Assembly (NCBI RefSeq): GCF_001730285.1
Contig: NZ_MIJZ01000001.1
Span: 1,155,196-1,219,195, forward strand
Direction: 5' to 3'
DNA length: 64,000 nucleotides
Source of the DNA: Enterococcus ureasiticus
GTDB taxonomy: Bacteria; Bacillota; Bacilli; Lactobacillales; Enterococcaceae
In this document: positions 36,117 to 45,289 of the stretch, in pieces
Position numbering within the stretch: position 1 is the first letter of the stretch
Layout of the letters: each line of letters starts with the position of its first letter
Translations under genes and position numbers: made by a program
Notes under the pieces: generated by a model
Told to the model about the DNA's origin: nothing
Database searches by the model: none
What the model saw: the letters and a program-made list of their open reading frames with translations, nothing else

Positions 36117-37164
36117 TCTTTTTTAGATCTTCATATTTTTTCTGCTCTTTTTTCATTTTTTGGTTAAAATAATAAGTGATCCCTAAAATTACTACTAGAA
36201 TCACTGCTCCTATCCCAACAACAACCGTCCACGGAAATTGATTTTTCTGATCAGGAGGTAAATTGGTAGCAGTTGCATTGTATTTTTTTGCCTCTTTTTC
36301 TTTTATTTCGAATTTTCTTTCCCAAGTCCAATCTTTATGCCCATCATTTGCTTTGATCTTAACGGTATAATTTCCCGCAACAAATGGTTGGTTATTTAAA
36401 TCGATTTTGTAATTAAAATTCGTGTTTGGCGCCATCGTTAAGGATTCTTGATGGTTTTCATAACGAGGTTTTGTCTCATCTTCAAAGTAAAGTTTAGCAT
36501 CCACTTGTAGTTTTTTGATCATTGCAGCTTTTTTATCTTGAATATTCATAATAACTGCATTATTGCCATTTAATTGTGTCGCTTTGACTTCATTTAACGC
36601 TAATTCTGGCTTGACTTCCTTGTCTGTCTCGCTTAGCAATACTCCCACAACATAAGAAAAACGATTACCAACTGCTAAAGCGCCTTCACTTTTTGATTCT
36701 TTCGCTTCTTTTTGCTCAAAATAAAGACCTCCTAAAACATAGCCATCAAAAGAATCTTTTGGAAGTTTTATAACGCATCCAACGATTTTATTTGATTTTT
36801 TTGGCAGAATGATCTCTTTAGGGATCGAAGCAATTTCACTAAATGTAAATGTTGCTGACGCATCCTTTTTTGTATCGTTATAAGAATAATCAACAACACC
36901 GTTATCATTTGTGATCGCGGCATTTGCTGAAGCATAAACGGTAATATCTTTGTCTGTATCATTTGTTAGCTCTACGTTAAGTGTCTGAGTCTCACCTGGC
37001 ACTACTCTTAAATCAAAATAACTGATTTCTTTACTGCGCTGGTTCTCTGGCAAAATTGCTTTAACACTGAAATCGATTTCACTAGCATGGCCGACTGATC
37101 CGATAGTGAATGAGAACAATAAAAAAATAATAGCAAATAAAAACGTCGATAACTTCTTATTCAT
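36097..37164 (-). CDS. WxL-associated DUF916/DUF3324 membrane protein (cluster 2)
   Basis: 355 residues: signal peptide (to about 27, GHA-S), DUF916 with YFDLRVVPGETQTLNVEL and SFDGYVLGGLYF, DUF3324 with NIQDKKAAMIKKLQVDAKL, a C-terminal membrane helix (about 314-336) and a charged tail. It is a paralogue of the protein at 19069-20118. The ATG at 37164 follows AAAGGAG; upstream in-frame codons would place a non-signal leader before the signal peptide. Third gene of cluster 2, after a 14-bp hairpin. Confidence 0.9.
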   Translation of the reverse strand: MNKKLSTFLFAIIFLLFSFTIGSVGHASEIDFSVKAILPENQRSKEISYFDLRVVPGETQTLNVELTNDTDKDITVYASANAAITNDNGVVDYSYNDTKKDASATFTFSEIASIPKEIILPKKSNKIVGCVIKLPKDSFDGYVLGGLYFEQKEAKESKSEGALAVGNRFSYVVGVLLSETDKEVKPELALNEVKATQLNGNNAVIMNIQDKKAAMIKKLQVDAKLYFEDETKPRYENHQESLTMAPNTNFNYKIDLNNQPFVAGNYTVKIKANDGHKDWTWERKFEIKEKEAKKYNATATNLPPDQKNQFPWTVVVGIGAVILVVILGITYYFNQKMKKEQKKYEDLKKTLDKPE

Positions 37165-37195
37165 AGTTAAGGCTCCTTTATAATAACTTATAATT

Positions 37196-37240
37196 ATACT
37201 GAAAAGAACACTATTCATAAAAGCAGGTTCTTTTCAGTAT
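37196..37240 (-). other. Perfect 14-bp hairpin between WxL and DUF916 genes (cluster 2)
   Basis: ATACTGAAAAGAAC (37196-37209) and GTTCTTTTCAGTAT (37227-37240) form a perfect stem with a 17-nt loop. It lacks a T run, so an mRNA-stability or processing element is more likely than a terminator. Confidence 0.65.
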
Positions 37241-37292
37241 ATTAACTATATAATCACGTTATGCTAAATCCTAAAATCAGATAACTTATCTA

Positions 37293-38030
37293 TTACAGTG
37301 GACTATCATTCAATGTCCAAGTCAGTGTCGTCTTATATTGATCATTTGCAACTTTTGTTGTTGCATTAGGCACGGTCAATTTTACCCCTTGCGCTGCTCC
37401 GGCTCCTGATCCAAATGCTAGTGTCCAAGTTCCCATCCCTGTAGAAAGTGCCGCCGTAGCCACGGGAGAAGAAGCTGCACCGGTAGGATCTAGTGCTACA
37501 GGAACCGTTATCGGTGCTAGCGCGATCAATTCAGTAGAGTTTGGAGTTGCAGCCACTAAACTCATTTGAGCATTCGTCAACACAGCAGGTGTGCTATCAG
37601 CTGTTTGAAATTGACCATTTTGCTTAACAGTAAGTTTCCAGCCAAGATTCAAGCCACGTTTATCCGTTACTTGAACATAGTTAGGAACACTGATCAAAGT
37701 AGAAAGTGAATTTTGAACTTGATCCAGCTGAGCATAATACGTTGCATCTGCGGTTTGAATCACTTTAGTACCAAAATGAAAATTAGATACATAATCCAAA
37801 CTCAATGGTCCTCCAGTTCCCGGTTGATGCGGGTCACCTGGGTTAGGAGTAACGGGCGAAGTAGGATCTGTTGGATTAACGGGTGGTGTTATAGTTGTAT
37901 CTTGAGAGAAACTAATATCTGCATTTGACGTTAAAGCCCCCACATTAACTGCTTCTCCAACTGCTCCTCCAAAATAACCAAACGAAATAAGTACAGCAAC
38001 TGTAGACAAAGAACCTATGATCTTTTTCAT
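37293..38030 (-). CDS. WxL domain surface protein (cluster 2)
   Basis: 245 residues: signal peptide (to about 26), a Pro/Thr-rich spacer (about 48-76) and a WxL domain with NLGWKLTVKQNG (near 128-139) and the C-terminal TWTLNDSPL. The proline-rich spacer, absent in the cluster 1 protein, would extend the domain or hold a partner. Lies between the large WxL protein gene and the DUF916 gene; about 60 bp separate each. Confidence 0.93.
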   Translation of the reverse strand: MKKIIGSLSTVAVLISFGYFGGAVGEAVNVGALTSNADISFSQDTTITPPVNPTDPTSPVTPNPGDPHQPGTGGPLSLDYVSNFHFGTKVIQTADATYYAQLDQVQNSLSTLISVPNYVQVTDKRGLNLGWKLTVKQNGQFQTADSTPAVLTNAQMSLVAATPNSTELIALAPITVPVALDPTGAASSPVATAALSTGMGTWTLAFGSGAGAAQGVKLTVPNATTKVANDQYKTTLTWTLNDSPL

Positions 38031-38092
38031 GTTAACTTCCTTCTTTCCATTTTTATTTTAACTTCTTATTTTTTTAAGAAGCAAAACCCAGA

Positions 38093-40297
38093 TTATAAAG
38101 GAGCGTCTGATAATATCCATTGTAGTTGTGCGGTATACGATTCATTTACATTAATATTTACACTAGGAGTAAGATTTAAAAACACACCATTTTGCTGATT
38201 CCAAGAAATAACGACATTATTATTATTAGGAGAAGTGTACGCATACGCTTCTGAAGCAATGGCCGTTATTGGCTTATCTTGACCATTTTTTCGATAAACA
38301 AATGCTTGATTGATTGTTTTGTTTGTTGTTGTGGATTTCATTGGCAAATTTTCTCTAACAAGCAAGTGCCATTGACTTTTTGCTACTCGACCGTCTGCTA
38401 CAATCAACGAAGTATCTACTATACTTGGACTATACGTCGTTGTTTTGGTCGGCACAGGTATACTTTTAAACGAAATTTGTTGGGGAGATTGAACAAAGCG
38501 TAACGTGCCATCGCCTACTGAGATCGAATTTGCATTGTTTTGTGGCGTAATAGCTGTGTTGCCACCATCTGCTCCGCCAACAACACTAGAAAAAGGCAAC
38601 GATTGTCCGGTCATATTTTGAGCGACCACTCCTGTATACTGCAGTTTAAAACTCGTATTCGGTTGCGTAAAATTATTTATAGGAAGAGTATTTTGATAAT
38701 ACCAATACTGCATATTTAAATTAGAGTCTGTTAAAAGCTGCGTTCCTAAGACTGGTGTCTGTACACCTGTATTTGAGGTTCTAGTCAACGTTACTGGACT
38801 TAGTTGTGTTATTCCATTTGGAACATACGCTTTTAACAGCTGCTGACTCCAAGTTGAGGGCTGATTAGTCAACGTTGTTGTTAGCGTATAACGAATTGTT
38901 TGTCCTGTAACAACCGAAGAACCTACTTCCCAATTACCTTGTGCATTCAGTCTTTCAATCGTCTGTACAACTGAAATTGCTGGTGTTAAATAGGGAATCG
39001 TTTGATTGTAACTTGTGCTCCTCACTAAAACCAAACCAGTTCGGTTACTTAATCCTTGAACCGATAAACTGACCGTTTCTCCACCATTAAACATCGGCAA
39101 ATTGGAAAACTGAAAACTACCATTTGCATTTAGTGGCGTAGTATATATCGTTCCTGCATTTATTTGTAGGGCTACTTGGTAAGTTCCTGCAATTGTTTGT
39201 GCGGCAGTCCCCGAAAGTTGAGTAGATCCAGGCGTTGCTAGGCTAGATGTTACTGGTTGGATTGGCCAACTCACAGCTTGTGTAGCAGAAGATGGGCTTT
39301 GAATATAATTACTTGTTGTCTTTGATTGCGCAATAATAAGTGCTGAAACACTATCACCATATTGCAATGCTGAAGCTAAAACTGTGCTGAAATTTCCAGA
39401 TGCATCCACCGGTATACTACTAATTATTATCGGAGCAGATGTTCCGTCAGAACGCGTAATAGTCAATTGAACAGTATAAGTATAAGCACTATTTTGAGTT
39501 TGTTGGATTTTACCGCTCACAGTCGATTGTAAATTTAGCAGTGGGCTATTTAAAATAGGTGCTGTGACATTAGGAACACCTGTCCCTATCGACATTGAGG
39601 GCAATGCAATAACACCTGACTGTGAAACATTTCCTAAGACTAAATTTATAATATTCAAGCCATCCGTTGATGACCCAAAAACACCTTTGATAGGATAGTT
39701 CAAACCATTGCTTGCAGGGGGAATCGTGATACCTTTTTGGTACAAAGCTGCTACGTCAAAACTAAAATTAACTGCCCAACGGCTAAGGCCTAACAGGCTT
39801 ACAGTGTTAGTAGGAAATGTGACATATACTGAATTATAAGTACTACTATACGCCAAAGAAAATCCATGTGTAGTATCGTGAATATCATAAGATCTACTGC
39901 CAACGAGTGCAGCTGGAAGCGTAGCTGTTCCTGTAAGTAGTGATAAAAAACTCTGTTGCTTTGCTGTACTGCCATTGATCTGATTCGCTATTTCAGCGGG
40001 TAACTGAAGCATGATTATAGGTTGTCCACCTAAGGATAGATCTAGTGTAGGTGTATAAGTATACGTCATTGTGATAATTGATTGTCCAGTACTGCCAGTT
40101 GCGTAAGTTCCGCTAAGGGCACCTGACCCCACAGTAACCAAACGTTCTTGAGCATCTCTTATCATCTCAGGTTGTTCATCACCCATCACAACTTGTTCAT
40201 TCACTATTTCATCTTCTGCAAAAACGTGATACCCATCGATCTGTAACACGCACAACATCAATCCTACTAAAAATAGAAATAACCATTTACGTTTCAC
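38093..40297 (-). CDS. Large WxL domain surface protein (cluster 2)
   Basis: About 734 residues: signal peptide, a Ser/Thr-rich N-terminal adhesin-like region (to about 250), two or more Ig-like modules, a region of about 150 residues resembling DUF11-type repeats, and a C-terminal WxL domain with SQWHLLVREN and LQWILSDAPL. Unlike the large protein of cluster 1 it carries its own wall-binding domain. GTG at 40297 is preferred: GGGGGG lies upstream, whereas the ATG at 40312 has no ribosome-binding site. First gene of the cluster. Confidence 0.85.
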   Translation of the reverse strand: MKRKWLFLFLVGLMLCVLQIDGYHVFAEDEIVNEQVVMGDEQPEMIRDAQERLVTVGSGALSGTYATGSTGQSIITMTYTYTPTLDLSLGGQPIIMLQLPAEIANQINGSTAKQQSFLSLLTGTATLPAALVGSRSYDIHDTTHGFSLAYSSTYNSVYVTFPTNTVSLLGLSRWAVNFSFDVAALYQKGITIPPASNGLNYPIKGVFGSSTDGLNIINLVLGNVSQSGVIALPSMSIGTGVPNVTAPILNSPLLNLQSTVSGKIQQTQNSAYTYTVQLTITRSDGTSAPIIISSIPVDASGNFSTVLASALQYGDSVSALIIAQSKTTSNYIQSPSSATQAVSWPIQPVTSSLATPGSTQLSGTAAQTIAGTYQVALQINAGTIYTTPLNANGSFQFSNLPMFNGGETVSLSVQGLSNRTGLVLVRSTSYNQTIPYLTPAISVVQTIERLNAQGNWEVGSSVVTGQTIRYTLTTTLTNQPSTWSQQLLKAYVPNGITQLSPVTLTRTSNTGVQTPVLGTQLLTDSNLNMQYWYYQNTLPINNFTQPNTSFKLQYTGVVAQNMTGQSLPFSSVVGGADGGNTAITPQNNANSISVGDGTLRFVQSPQQISFKSIPVPTKTTTYSPSIVDTSLIVADGRVAKSQWHLLVRENLPMKSTTTNKTINQAFVYRKNGQDKPITAIASEAYAYTSPNNNNVVISWNQQNGVFLNLTPSVNINVNESYTAQLQWILSDAPL

Positions 40298-40569
40298 ACT
40301 GAGGCCCCCCATTGACTAGCGATTATTTAGTAGATTCAGCATTCAATACTGTCAAATAATAAAAAAATATAATTAAAAAAATATTCCATTCGAAAAAAAG
40401 GAACAAAAATTCTTTCGTTATATTGATAATATACTGCGGATATAATAAAGTAAAATATTTACGATTGTTGTTTTATAGTGAATCATTTAAAAATAGTGAG
40501 CAATAAAACCTAAATTACTTCTCTGTTGAAAGTTATATATATAAATGATTTATTTTCTTGTTAATAACT

Positions 40570-40613
40570 AAATTCTCAAATATTTCGTTATAATTCGAAA
40601 TATTTGAGAATTT
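40570..40613. repeat. Perfect palindrome with 18-bp arms
   Basis: AAATTCTCAAATATTTCG (40570-40587) and its exact reverse complement (40596-40613) are separated by TTATAATT. The right arm contains the -35 of a plus-strand promoter, as an operator would. No regulator gene is adjacent. Confidence 0.75.
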
Positions 40614-40697
40614 AACCCAAAAATGCTATTATATTATTGTTCTTAGTTTTTTCATATTGTGTTTCCCTTCATATAGTGTGTGTATGAAGGGTTTTTT
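40604..40697 (+). ncRNA. Putative short RNA: promoter, about 60 nt and terminator without a gene
   Basis: On the plus strand TTGAGA (40604-40609), a 17-bp spacer and TATTAT (40627-40632) predict a start near 40639. A hairpin CCCTTCATA/TATGAAGGG (40665-40673 with 40683-40691) then TTTTTT (40692-40697) would end it. No open frame with a ribosome-binding site fits between, so the product would be an RNA of about 58 nt. Expression is unproven. Confidence 0.45.
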
Positions 40698-40714
40698 GTA
40701 TTCATAGATAAGAA

Positions 40715-40756
40715 GAAGAGCAAGTTCTAACTCAAAAAAGTTAGAACTTGCTCTTC
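40715..40756 (-). terminator. Perfect 17-bp hairpin below the nuclease gene
   Basis: Arms 40715-40731 and 40740-40756 pair perfectly around an 8-nt A-rich loop. CTTCTT follows on the minus strand; the T tract is modest. Confidence 0.65.
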
Positions 40757-40821
40757 AAAATAAGGGTCAAGCTATTCATTCCTATTTTTTATAAAAAGAT
40801 GCTAAGTGTTCAGGTATAATT

Positions 40822-41868
40822 TTAGAAACCTTCAACGATTTTAATTATCTCTTTTGAATGATTTGTAATATCAATTGGGCTGTTTATTTCAAAAATGGAC
40901 CTACTTGAATTATTTAGCTCAATTTTCATTCCTGAACCAGACGTAAAGAATCTTAATACCCATTTTCTAATATTGTCGTCAATTAATACATTAAAATAGC
41001 TTTTATTGTCCCTATAAAAAATTCTATCTAAAACTACTGTATCTTTGAGGATAAGCTTAACTATAGTATAAGCCTCCAACTCCTCTGGTGTAGTAACTAT
41101 ATCATCGGAAACATCTTCCTGAATTACCTCTTCTTCTTTAACCGAAACAGAAGTATTAAGAGCTGCACTCAATTTATCATTAACTTTCTCATTAATAAAT
41201 TGATTTAACCCTTTTTTTATTAGAGGTTTAAACTTATCTAGAGTTGCCTTTGTTTTTACTCCGCCATAAATTTCACCAACAAAGTATTTTACAAATTCTT
41301 CAGAAGGTTCATTTAATTGAGCATTTAAAAATGACTTCAATTTATTTAAATATTTTAATTCAGAGGCACTATTAGTTATTTTATCAATATCAAAATTGTC
41401 TTTATGAAATTTCGCAATTTCAGGTATCTGACTATCTTTTAAATTCGTAATATCAATTGTCAAAAATGGTGAAGAATCCATCTTATTTGGTTCTTCTAAA
41501 TCAGTAAAGAACTTATATATTTCTCCATTTGTGAGTATACCAAATTTGGATGTTGTTGTTCCAAAATATCTAAATAATTGTGAGTCATGTTTCGTTAGTG
41601 GTTCAGTGATAGATTTAGCTTCAATCAAGATAGTCGGCACACTATCTATTACAATCGCATAGTCAACCTTCTCACCTTTTTTTATGCCTACATCAGCTGT
41701 AAATTCTGGTACAAATTCAATTGGATTGAAAATATCATAACCTAAGATTTGAAAAAAAGGCATTATAAGTGAAGTCTTTGTAGCTTCTTCAGTTCCTATA
41801 TTATCCTTTAACTTTACAACTCTTTTGCCGATAGCTTTTAGGTCATCTTTGAATTTTTCTAATTCCAC
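40822..41868 (-). CDS. Stand-alone nuclease-like protein with HsdR N-terminal domain
   Basis: 348 residues. The N-terminal half (about 1-150) resembles the type I restriction enzyme R subunit N-terminal domain: ATKTSLIMPFFQILGYD, then a PD-(D/E)xK core with KVDYAIVIDS and ILIEAKS supplying Asp, Glu and Lys. No helicase domain, no modification or specificity gene is present nearby. The C-terminal half (after about 260) has a beta-rich region, IRKWVLRFF. Such orphan proteins are widespread; a defence or prophage-derived role is possible but not shown. The start is preceded only by a weak site. Confidence 0.75.
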   Translation of the reverse strand: MELEKFKDDLKAIGKRVVKLKDNIGTEEATKTSLIMPFFQILGYDIFNPIEFVPEFTADVGIKKGEKVDYAIVIDSVPTILIEAKSITEPLTKHDSQLFRYFGTTTSKFGILTNGEIYKFFTDLEEPNKMDSSPFLTIDITNLKDSQIPEIAKFHKDNFDIDKITNSASELKYLNKLKSFLNAQLNEPSEEFVKYFVGEIYGGVKTKATLDKFKPLIKKGLNQFINEKVNDKLSAALNTSVSVKEEEVIQEDVSDDIVTTPEELEAYTIVKLILKDTVVLDRIFYRDNKSYFNVLIDDNIRKWVLRFFTSGSGMKIELNNSSRSIFEINSPIDITNHSKEIIKIVEGF

Positions 41869-42020
41869 TTCTCATTACCCCACTTCTTGATATAGTATTT
41901 TTACAATAATATTATATCATATCGGTATCTCCTAATCTATGACACTTTCATTTGAAATGGTTACACTCGTTTTTTGAAAATCAAAAAAGAACCCTTAATA
42001 AAATAAGGATTCTCTCTTTC

Positions 42021-42740
42021 TTATTCTCCTAAATCAACGTTATGATAAACCTTTTGAACATCATCAAGGTCTTCTAAAACATCGATCATTCGTTCGAATT
42101 GTTCTAAATCTTCTCCAGTTAATTCTACATCATTTTGTGCAATCATTTCTAGTTCTGCTACTGAAAATTCTTCGATCCCTTTTTCTTTTAGCACTTCTTG
42201 CACCGCATGTAAATCTTCTGGCTCTGTATAGACAATGATTTGCCCTTCTTCTTCTGTAACATCACGAACATCGATGTCTTTTTCCATCAAATATTCAAGA
42301 ATTTCATCAGCATCATCGCCTGCAAATCCAATCACACCTGTATGATCGAACATATAAGCTACAGCTCCGCTGACACCCATATTTCCACCATTTTTACCAA
42401 ATGCCGCACGAACATCTGAAGCTGTACGGTTTACGTTATTTGTCAAAGCATCAACGATGACCATTGAACCATTTGGCCCAAATCCTTCATAACGTAATTC
42501 AGAGTACTGCTCATCTCCAGATCCTTTAGCTTTTTCGATTGCTCGATCGATGATATGTTTTGGAACATTATATGTTTTTGCGCGCTCGATAACAAACCGT
42601 AATTTCTGATTTGCTTGAGGGTCAGGATCACCCGATTTCGCTGCTACGTAAATCTCAATTCCGAATTTTGCATAAACTCGGCTGTTATTTGCGTCTTTGG
42701 CAGCTTTTTTCTCTTTAATATTTGCCCACTTACGACCCAT
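42021..42740 (-). CDS. YebC/PmpR family protein
   Basis: 239 residues of the YebC family, starting [16 protein letters not shown] and containing NPQ-type region [10 protein letters not shown] and [14 protein letters not shown] (near 120-133). Members have been described as DNA-binding regulators and, more recently, as factors acting on ribosomes stalled at proline-rich stretches. No neighbour fixes its role; it is single, 93 nt from tmcAL. AGCGAAGTGAGAAT lies upstream. Confidence 0.93.
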   Translation of the reverse strand: MGRKWANIKEKKAAKDANNSRVYAKFGIEIYVAAKSGDPDPQANQKLRFVIERAKTYNVPKHIIDRAIEKAKGSGDEQYSELRYEGFGPNGSMVIVDALTNNVNRTASDVRAAFGKNGGNMGVSGAVAYMFDHTGVIGFAGDDADEILEYLMEKDIDVRDVTEEEGQIIVYTEPEDLHAVQEVLKEKGIEEFSVAELEMIAQNDVELTGEDLEQFERMIDVLEDLDDVQKVYHNVDLGE

Positions 42741-42833
42741 ATTCTCACTTCGCTTTCATTCATTATTATTTTCGATTGTAGTGCCTTTCTTATTATACTT
42801 GGCAAACGGACTTTTGTTAAGTGTTTTTTGCTT

Positions 42834-44003
42834 TTAAGAGAGACGAATTGGAAAACGACCGAAGCTTTGTTCTGTAACACGGTGATTGCCTAATTGATAA
42901 AGCTGATTACTCCGGATATCTAAGGCTAATTGAGAATTTAAACTCTTGGCCATTTTTGTAATTAGAGGCAATGCTAGATTCTTCTTTTCTTCTCGCAAAA
43001 AACGTTGGCCTTGCTCCGTGAAACCGAGAACTTGCAAATGACTTTGATTCCAAGATTTTTCTATTTCCTGTTGTTTCACATTATTTAAAATGTAAGTCGC
43101 CAGTCGTTGCAAGCGCGTCCAGGTATAGCGTTTTGTTTTTGCCTGTTCCATAAAAGTTTGAAAAGAATCAGAAGTCTTAGCTGCTTCTTGTAGACGATAT
43201 TCGATGCCTTCTTTCATTTGGTAAATCCCTTTTAATTCAGTGATCGAGCTGCTGATCAACTTATATTTTAATAAAGGCCAATAATCTTCCCAAGAAACGG
43301 TAGCTGAATTCGCCAAATCGATTACTACTTGCGCTGGCAGTACTTGTTTGATTTGATCTAATTGCTCTGAAAATACAGCTTTCCTGATTGCAGTGGCGCT
43401 AGCAAACTCTTGATATATGTTGGTATCATGATAGCCTGCTTGTTCTCGTTTTAAAGGATACAACCTCATCGGCTTTTCATAAGCGGCATTTTCTTTTGCA
43501 TAACTTAACCCTAAAATATGATTAGGCGAAGAAAAATCTAACCCGCTATTTGGATAAAGCTTACGAAAAACTTCTGTCATCTGCTGTGGATAACTCATAC
43601 CATTGTTTTTGATTTGTTGATAGGCTTGATCGATTTCTGTTTGGTTCTTATTTACAAAATCCCCAAACAGTTCATAATCCATCTCTATCTGATTATCGGT
43701 ACCAAAGCATAGTGCATCACATTGTAAAGCCTGAAGTAGCTTGATTCCACCTGCCGCAAAATAATCTGCTGATTGCACAGCATAAGCAAACGGTAATTCA
43801 ACAACTAGATCGACACCATGATTCAATGCTTCTTTGGCTCGTGTCCATTTATCGATAATCGCAGGTTCCCCTCGTTGCAAGAAATTCCCACTCATCACAG
43901 CAATCACAACCTCTGCACCACTCATTTTGCGTGCCATCTTTGCATGGTACAGATGTCCATTATGAAAAGGATTGTATTCCACAATAATACCGCAACTTTT
44001 CAT
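42834..44003 (-). CDS. tmcAL: tRNA(Met) cytidine acetate ligase (YlbM/TmcAL)
   Basis: 389 residues. The N-terminus, [16 protein letters not shown] (5-20), is the nucleotidyltransferase HxGH-type motif, followed by [14 protein letters not shown] and the FGTDN segment. TmcAL uses acetate and ATP to make N4-acetylcytidine at the wobble position of elongator tRNA-Met. The helical C-terminal half fits the family. It has its own AAGGAG site and lies downstream of the yqe block, though a terminator hairpin separates them. Confidence 0.94.
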   Translation of the reverse strand: MKSCGIIVEYNPFHNGHLYHAKMARKMSGAEVVIAVMSGNFLQRGEPAIIDKWTRAKEALNHGVDLVVELPFAYAVQSADYFAAGGIKLLQALQCDALCFGTDNQIEMDYELFGDFVNKNQTEIDQAYQQIKNNGMSYPQQMTEVFRKLYPNSGLDFSSPNHILGLSYAKENAAYEKPMRLYPLKREQAGYHDTNIYQEFASATAIRKAVFSEQLDQIKQVLPAQVVIDLANSATVSWEDYWPLLKYKLISSSITELKGIYQMKEGIEYRLQEAAKTSDSFQTFMEQAKTKRYTWTRLQRLATYILNNVKQQEIEKSWNQSHLQVLGFTEQGQRFLREEKKNLALPLITKMAKSLNSQLALDIRSNQLYQLGNHRVTEQSFGRFPIRLS

Positions 44004-44080
44004 CTTTATTCTCCTTCATCCAGATCATTTCTATTAGAACTCCATCATACCATTTTTATTTTATTACTGAAACAAAAGAA

Positions 44081-44123
44081 AAATGAGCAGGCAAAACTTT
44101 AAAAAGTTCTGCTCCGCTCATTT
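44081..44123. terminator. Hairpin terminator after the methyltransferase gene
   Basis: ATGAGCAG... pairs with ...CTGCTCCGCTCAT around an AACTTT/AAAGTT stem, with T runs in both directions. It lies between the methyltransferase gene and tmcAL. Confidence 0.65.
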
Positions 44124-44129
44124 TTTAAA

Positions 44130-44867
44130 CTATTTTTTACAAACAAAAAACCAGCGTTTGCTTTCTTCTGTTGGTGCGTCATCCGTAAAATCCGCATAGA
44201 CAGAAACATCTATAAAACCAGCACTTTCTAGCATCATCAAATAGTTTTCCATTGTGTAAGTACGTTCTTGATGTAGTTCATCTTGACGGATAAACACTTC
44301 GTCACTTTCATGCTCTTTTACAAAGAACGTTAGAAAATGTTCAATACTATGCTCTTTTTCACCAGGATAACTATCCCATAAAAAGGCAAATTCTTCTGTT
44401 TGGTAATGGTAACTGTATTCAGGAAACACTTTGTCTACTTGATAAACAGAATGGACGTCAAAAATAAAGACGCCTTCTTCTTCTAATGCTTGATAGACAT
44501 CATCAAATACTTGTTGGACTTCCTGACGATTGGCCATATAGCACAGCGAATCGGAAAAACAAGTAATCGCATGATATTGCCCCATTTCAGATAAATCCAT
44601 CATGTTACCCTGGACAAATTGAACATGAACCTCTTCTTCCGCCGCACGTTTACTAGCCATCATCAACATTTCCTCTGACAAATCTAAGGCAGTAACAGTG
44701 AAGCCAGCTTTAGCAAAATTCACAGCTAAAGCGCCAGTACCGCAAGCCATTTCTAAAACATCCATTTTACCTTCTGGTAAGTGACGCTTAGAAAACTCTA
44801 GCCACTGATCGTAAAGACTATCATCCATTACTTCATCGTAAACAAAAGCAAATGTTTCATATGCCAT
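44130..44867 (-). CDS. Class I SAM-dependent methyltransferase (YqeM-like)
   Basis: 245 residues starting MAYETFAFVYDEVMDD, with SAM motif I VLEMACGTGALAVNF (near 38-52), the acidic DLSEEML and motif IV ITCFSDSLCYM. It corresponds to YqeM in the conserved yqeG-yqeM gene block; its target is unknown. The ATG at 44867 overlaps the stop region of rsfS (stop 44869-44871), indicating translational coupling. A methyltransferase joined to rsfS suggests a role in translation, but that is inference. Confidence 0.88.
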   Translation of the reverse strand: MAYETFAFVYDEVMDDSLYDQWLEFSKRHLPEGKMDVLEMACGTGALAVNFAKAGFTVTALDLSEEMLMMASKRAAEEEVHVQFVQGNMMDLSEMGQYHAITCFSDSLCYMANRQEVQQVFDDVYQALEEEGVFIFDVHSVYQVDKVFPEYSYHYQTEEFAFLWDSYPGEKEHSIEHFLTFFVKEHESDEVFIRQDELHQERTYTMENYLMMLESAGFIDVSVYADFTDDAPTEESKRWFFVCKK

Positions 44868-44868
44868 A

Positions 44869-45222
44869 TTACTCGACCCAAGCGTGAAGATCGACCATTG
44901 GTGCATCTGACCAAAGTTTTTCTAAATTGTAAAAGCCACGTTCTGCTGATTGGAATACATGAACAATAATATCACCTAAATCGATTAACACCCATTTACC
45001 GCCATCTTTTCCTTCGATACGTTTTACTTCTACATCTGCTTCTTCTTCTTTTTCAATAATTTCTTCCACAATGGCATTGATTTGACGTTCACTTGTAGCT
45101 TGGCAAATCATAAAATAATCTGCTAAAAGTGATATCTCCTGCACATCTAAAGCAACAATTTCCTCTGCTCGTTTTGAATCAGCTGCTTTTACAGCGATTT
45201 CTAAAATCTGTTGACTATCTAT
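44869..45222 (-). CDS. rsfS: Ribosome silencing factor RsfS, apparent AUA/AUC start
   Basis: RsfS binds ribosomal protein L14 and blocks subunit joining when nutrients are scarce. The family motifs DYFMICQATSERQ and GKWVLIDLGDIIVHVF are clear. The conserved N-terminus (DSQQILEIAVKAADSKRAEEIV in parts: DSQQILEIAV, KRAEEIVALD) is encoded upstream of the first in-frame GTG (45144), which lacks a ribosome-binding site. Between the upstream in-frame TAG and that point there is no ATG, GTG or TTG. GGAGG at 45231-45235 lies 8 nt before ATA (45220-45222) and 5 nt before ATC (45223-45225), so one of these should be the start. Confidence 0.85.
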   Translation of the reverse strand: MDSQQILEIAVKAADSKRAEEIVALDVQEISLLADYFMICQATSERQINAIVEEIIEKEEEADVEVKRIEGKDGGKWVLIDLGDIIVHVFQSAERGFYNLEKLWSDAPMVDLHAWVE

Positions 45223-45289
45223 GATGGTTTCCTCCCATAATTTAATTAAATTTTTTGATTTTTTCTAACTTAGAGCTAAATACTTTGCT

